Positions 31,073 through 33,682 of a DNA stretch of 33,682 bases are shown here, piece after piece. Every line of letters begins with the position of its first letter. The first letter of the stretch is position 1. The DNA is from Corynebacterium pilosum DSM 20521 = CIP 103422 (lineage in GTDB: Bacteria > Actinomycetota > Actinomycetes > Mycobacteriales > Mycobacteriaceae), in the NCBI RefSeq assembly GCF_000373805.1, contig NZ_KB892449.1:8863-42544 (forward strand). Direction: 5' to 3'. The notes under the pieces were generated by a model. It saw only the letters and a list, made by a program, of their open reading frames with translations. It was not told the origin of the DNA and did no database searches. The translations under genes and the position numbers were made by a program.

Positions 31073-31085
31073 GTACATACTGTAC
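31073..31085. promoter_or_regulatory. Inverted repeat upstream of the azoreductase-like gene
   Basis: GTAC-ATACT-GTAC, 45 bases before the chosen start codon. The layout (GTA-type half sites, 5-base spacer) is like operators of DUF24/HxlR-type quinone and electrophile sensors, which often control azoreductases. No such regulator gene is in the window. Inference only. Confidence 0.35.
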
Positions 31086-31129
31086 GTTTCAAATTTCCGA
31101 AACCATAGATCTATATGAAAGGTATTTTC

Positions 31130-31747
31130 GTGAGAGTTCTGATTGTCCGCGCGCACCCACTGGAGTCCAACAAATCTCGGTCGATGACCATGGCGGACAC
31201 GTTCCGGGATGCATTCAAGGAAACACACCCCGATGCACGAGTCGAAGAACTGCGCCTCTATGAAGTGGCAATCCCAGAGATCGATATGGATTTGCTGTCC
31301 GGCTGGGAGGCGCTCGCTGGGGGCGAGCACTTCGCCCACCTCACCCAACAGCAGCAGGCCAAGCTGACCTTGTATGACAACTACACCGACCAGTTCCTCA
31401 ACGCTGACCTGGTGGTCGTAGCGAACCCGCTATGGAACCTGTCCATCCCCACTCGCCTGAAGGCATGGGTGGACACGATCTGCCGCTCCGGCGTGACATT
31501 CCGCTATACCGACACCGGCGCCGCAGAAGGTCTGGTCCAGGGCAAGAAGTTGGTCCATCTGCAGGCATCGGGCGGGCATTTTGGCGGCAATGACCCCGCC
31601 GCCCAGTACATCAAGCAGATTGGCGCATTCCTGGGCTGCGAGGTCTCGTCCGTCATCGCCGAAGGGCTTGATCATGAGCCTCATCGTGCCGACGAAATCA
31701 TGAATGACACACTCGAACGCGTCAGGGACTTGGCAAAGAAGATCTAA
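31130..31747 (+). CDS. FMN-dependent NAD(P)H azoreductase / quinone reductase-like flavoprotein
   Basis: 205 residues from GTG 31130 (MRVLIVRAHPLESNKSRS), with AAAGG 7 bases upstream; ATG 31115 has no ribosome binding site. Flavodoxin-like fold: the phosphate-binding loop follows the first strand (AHPLESNKSRSM), the FMN-contact segment is NPLWNLSIPTRLKAWVDTI (family: NP-M/L-x-N), and CRSGVTFRYTDTGAAEGL followed by QASGGHFGG is the AzoR pattern. These enzymes reduce quinones and azo compounds in the cytoplasm and protect against electrophiles. Convergent and overlapping by 4 bases with the AGCS symporter gene. Actual substrate unknown. Confidence 0.88.
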   Translation: MRVLIVRAHPLESNKSRSMTMADTFRDAFKETHPDARVEELRLYEVAIPEIDMDLLSGWEALAGGEHFAHLTQQQQAKLTLYDNYTDQFLNADLVVVANPLWNLSIPTRLKAWVDTICRSGVTFRYTDTGAAEGLVQGKKLVHLQASGGHFGGNDPAAQYIKQIGAFLGCEVSSVIAEGLDHEPHRADEIMNDTLERVRDLAKKI

Positions 31748-33381
31748 GGCGTTCTCGCGGTGGAGCCACCGGCGTCTGTATCGGGGGAGTCGCTGGAGTT
31801 GAGGAAGATCGACTCGTCGATACCGTGACGGGGGCCTTGGGGGGCGTAGGGGCCATCGTCGATACCCTGCGCGTCGATGGCTGCAGCAAGTTCTTCGTCC
31901 TCGGGGGAAGGCTCGTGATCGCCCATCCCCACTTGTAGTTGCTCATGGGCTTCGTCGATATGCCCGCCGCTGACGGCCTCGCGGTAGGAGAGGATCTCGC
32001 GGCGTAAAACGTTGGCTAGGAAGTAGATGCCCAGCAGGTTGGGGATGGCCATGAGGAAGAAGGAAGCATCGGCGAATGTGATCACGGCGTTCAGCGAAGC
32101 CGAGGCGCCGATGACCGGGCCGATCACCCAGATCGCCTTCAAGGTCCAGCGGGTAGCTGGGGAATCGCCGAAGATGTACACACCAGCCTGCTCAAAGTAG
32201 TAGGCGTAGGCCAAGACGGTGGAGAACCCGAACAGGGTGACTGCGACGGTCAGCAGGTACGGGAACCACGATGCAACAGTGGCGAAAGCGGATGCCGTTA
32301 GCGTGACACCTTCCACGTCTGCGCCGGCAGTTTCATGGACGCCGGTAATCACGATCGCGGTAGCGGTGAGCATGCACACCACCACGGAGTCGAAGAATGG
32401 TCCCCACATAGCGTTGAAACCCTCGGACGCGGGACGACGAGTCTTCGACGCCGAGTGCGCAAAGCCTGCAGTACCCACGCCAGCCGCGTTAGAGAACAAG
32501 GAACGCTGGATGCCGATTACCGCCACACCAATCGCGCCGCCTGCAACGCCCTCCGGTGAAAAGACGCCTGTGACCATAGATCCAAGCGCGGTTCCAAGCT
32601 GATCAATATTGACCACGATCACCGCCAGCACCGAAACCAGGTAGAGCAAAGCCATCGCTGGCGTAATGCGCGACGTCCACTTGCCGATGGAGGTCACACC
32701 TCCGATGATGACCAAGCCAACCAGGACCGCGATGATCAGGCCAAGCAGCCAGTTGTTGTTCTCTAGGAACTCATTATCTAACGACGAGGAGAGGATTGCC
32801 GCCACCTGGTTGGACTGGAACAAGTCAGCGCCGTACACACCGAGCAGAGTGAATAGAGCGTAGAGCCATGCCAACACGCCACCTGTCTTCTTCCATCCGA
32901 TGGATTTTAGGCCGTCGCGCAGGTAGTACATGGGGCCGCCGGAGATGGTGCCGTCTTCATTGATGCGGCGGAACATCACACCGAGGGTGGCCTCCGCCAT
33001 CTTCACGCTCATGCCCAGAAGTCCGAAGGCAGCGATCCATAGTGCCGCACCTGGTCCGCTGACAGAGACAGCAACCGCCACGCCGGCGATATTGCCCAGG
33101 CCGATGGTGCCGGACAGTTCTGTGGCCAGCGCCTGGAAGCTGGAGATCTCACCGGGGTCAGTCTTGCGGGTGAACTTGCCGGTGATTACCTTGAGGGAGT
33201 GGCGGGCACCCGTGATGGGCTGGAACTTCAGCCAAACGGTGAGGAAGATCGCTGCGGCCATCAGCCACAGCACGATGAGGGGAATGCCCCCGAAAATGGG
33301 AATCTCCGCGAAAACAATCGCGGAGAGCACATCGGCGACAGGGCCGACAACGGATTCAATGACTTGATCAAACTGATCCAT
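31744..33381 (-). CDS. Sodium:alanine symporter, AGCS family
   Basis: 545 residues with about 11 membrane helices. AGCS hallmarks are visible: SSFQALATELSGTIGLGNIAGVA near the N-terminus (family: the GxGNIAGVA motif), GGPMYYLRDGL, and the stretch QRSLFSNAAGVGTAGFAHS (family: R-x-x-F-S-N-E-A-G-x-G), in which the usual glutamate is an alanine (SNAAGVG). These proteins import alanine or glycine with Na+. The C-terminal tail of about 75 residues is acidic and hydrophilic, longer than in many homologues. A GAGG ribosome binding site precedes the ATG by about 5 bases. Substrate from family knowledge only. Confidence 0.93.
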   Translation of the reverse strand: MDQFDQVIESVVGPVADVLSAIVFAEIPIFGGIPLIVLWLMAAAIFLTVWLKFQPITGARHSLKVITGKFTRKTDPGEISSFQALATELSGTIGLGNIAGVAVAVSVSGPGAALWIAAFGLLGMSVKMAEATLGVMFRRINEDGTISGGPMYYLRDGLKSIGWKKTGGVLAWLYALFTLLGVYGADLFQSNQVAAILSSSLDNEFLENNNWLLGLIIAVLVGLVIIGGVTSIGKWTSRITPAMALLYLVSVLAVIVVNIDQLGTALGSMVTGVFSPEGVAGGAIGVAVIGIQRSLFSNAAGVGTAGFAHSASKTRRPASEGFNAMWGPFFDSVVVCMLTATAIVITGVHETAGADVEGVTLTASAFATVASWFPYLLTVAVTLFGFSTVLAYAYYFEQAGVYIFGDSPATRWTLKAIWVIGPVIGASASLNAVITFADASFFLMAIPNLLGIYFLANVLRREILSYREAVSGGHIDEAHEQLQVGMGDHEPSPEDEELAAAIDAQGIDDGPYAPQGPRHGIDESIFLNSSDSPDTDAGGSTARTP

Positions 33382-33407
33382 GAAGCCTCAGATCTAGGAT
33401 AAATACG

Positions 33408-33435
33408 CATATAGTCAAACTAATATATGATCCAA
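33408..33435 (-). promoter_or_regulatory. Candidate promoter of the AGCS gene
   Basis: On the minus strand TTGGAT (33435-33430), a 16-base spacer, and TATATG (33413-33408). A start near 33401 gives a leader of about 20 bases containing the GAGG site. An alternative TTGACT/TAGATC pair (33418-33391) would exclude the ribosome binding site. Confidence 0.4.
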
Positions 33436-33457
33436 GGTTAGTGGTTTAGGTCACTGC

Positions 33458-33682
33458 TGAACCGTCACGGTTTTGTTGCCACCGTTAGATTGGCTGAGCC
33501 ACCCTCTCAGGTGACTCGGTGATTGTAGCGTGCCCGGCCCAGTAGGTCTCCTCGTGCTCCGCGGGTGGGACCATCCCGAGGGTGGAGTGCAGTCGACGGG
33601 TGTTGTACCACTGCACCCACGACATGGTCGCCAGCTCCACGTCCACGATCGACTCCAAGCGCTCCGGGGTGAAGATCCGGGA
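33458..33682 (-). mobile_element. End of an IS3-family insertion sequence, cut by the window edge
   Basis: The transposase tail at 33485-33682 is preceded at 33458 by TGAACCGTCACGGTTTTG, which begins with TG like IS3-family ends and resembles TGAACCG-type terminal repeats of actinobacterial IS3 elements (from memory). I take 33458 as the probable left end. The other end is outside the window, so the repeat partner and target duplication cannot be checked. Confidence 0.6.
33485..33682 (-). CDS. IS3-family transposase OrfB, C-terminal part (5' end beyond window)
   Basis: 65 residues are visible on the minus strand before a TAA stop at 33487-33485. The reading includes ELATMSWVQWYNTRRLHSTL followed by GMVPPAEHEETYWA, the standard end of the rve (DDE) integrase core of IS3-type transposases (WV-x-W-[YF]-N-x-x-RLH-x-x-LG-x-x-P-x-E). 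The catalytic DDE residues lie upstream, outside the window apart from possibly the last acidic region (ERLESIVDVEL). Intactness of the gene cannot be judged from here. Confidence 0.85.
   Translation of the reverse strand, partial: SRIFTPERLESIVDVELATMSWVQWYNTRRLHSTLGMVPPAEHEETYWAGHATITESPERVAQPI

Noticed and set aside
33460..33472. AACCGTCACGGTT palindrome as an operator of the symporter gene
   Set aside because: It is better explained as part of the IS3-type terminal repeat and lies upstream of the candidate promoter, though an operator role cannot be excluded.

Overview
This is a chromosomal stretch of a high-G+C actinobacterium, almost certainly a Corynebacterium. The basis is the gene content and order: sigH-rshA-(bL37)-whiB1, rhlE, adnA-adnB, a TrkA-type K+ channel, nudC, uvrD2, a Lon/PDZ protease, a PPA1309-type protein and a UPF0182 giant membrane protein. 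This closely follows the order known from Mycobacterium (the Rv3192-Rv3226 region), with the shorter intergenic regions and frequent leaderless starts typical of corynebacteria. Homology statements come from recognising motifs and remembered families; no database search was run.

Layout. (1) 1-4.0 kb: a small HAD-like protein and a DUF6912-like protein (+), facing rsgA and aroA (-); aroA is divergent from an SRAP/HMCES-type DNA-protein crosslink protein with only 18 bp between the two start codons. (2) 4.0-5.8 kb: the redox/heat stress module sigH-rshA, an unrecognised lower-G+C small gene, a strong bidirectional terminator, and on the minus strand the 24-residue ribosomal protein bL37 and the Fe-S regulator whiB1. 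(3) 5.8-6.3 kb: a 548-bp gene-free region with promoter-like and operator-like sequences. (4) 6.3-10.6 kb: a small membrane protein, a membrane-anchored beta-propeller-like protein and the DEAD-box helicase rhlE (the last two on the minus strand), then a DUF3107 protein and a DUF3152 metallopeptidase-like protein. (5) 10.6-21.7 kb: one tightly packed, mostly overlapping plus-strand operon: TIGR02569 protein, adnA, adnB, K+ channel, nudC, uvrD2. It combines double-strand-break end resection, helicase repair, ion flux and NAD(H) pyrophosphatase functions. (6) 21.6-27.1 kb: an orphan E1/TOMM-cyclodehydratase-like protein, a YgjP/SprT-type metallopeptidase, a TIGR03624-type protein that has lost a putative metal histidine, the Lon/PDZ protease, a lipoprotein and a PPA1309 family protein. 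(7) 27.1-30.4 kb: UPF0182 membrane protein, terminator, initiator tRNA-fMet and its terminator. (8) 30.4-33.7 kb: a decayed XRE-regulator remnant, a small membrane protein, an azoreductase-like flavoprotein, an AGCS sodium:alanine symporter, and the end of an IS3-family insertion sequence cut by the window edge.

Most of the window is conserved core chromosome. The accessory signals are the small gene at 4942-5262, the XRE remnant downstream of the initiator tRNA, and the IS3-type element. I see no CRISPR array, no intact prophage and no clear novel defence system. The most interesting observations are a possible bidirectional -10 element used twice, an SOS-box-like sequence just upstream of adnAB, the orphan cyclodehydratase-like protein, and several family members that have lost hallmark residues (RshA, AdnA, NudC, the TIGR03624-type protein).
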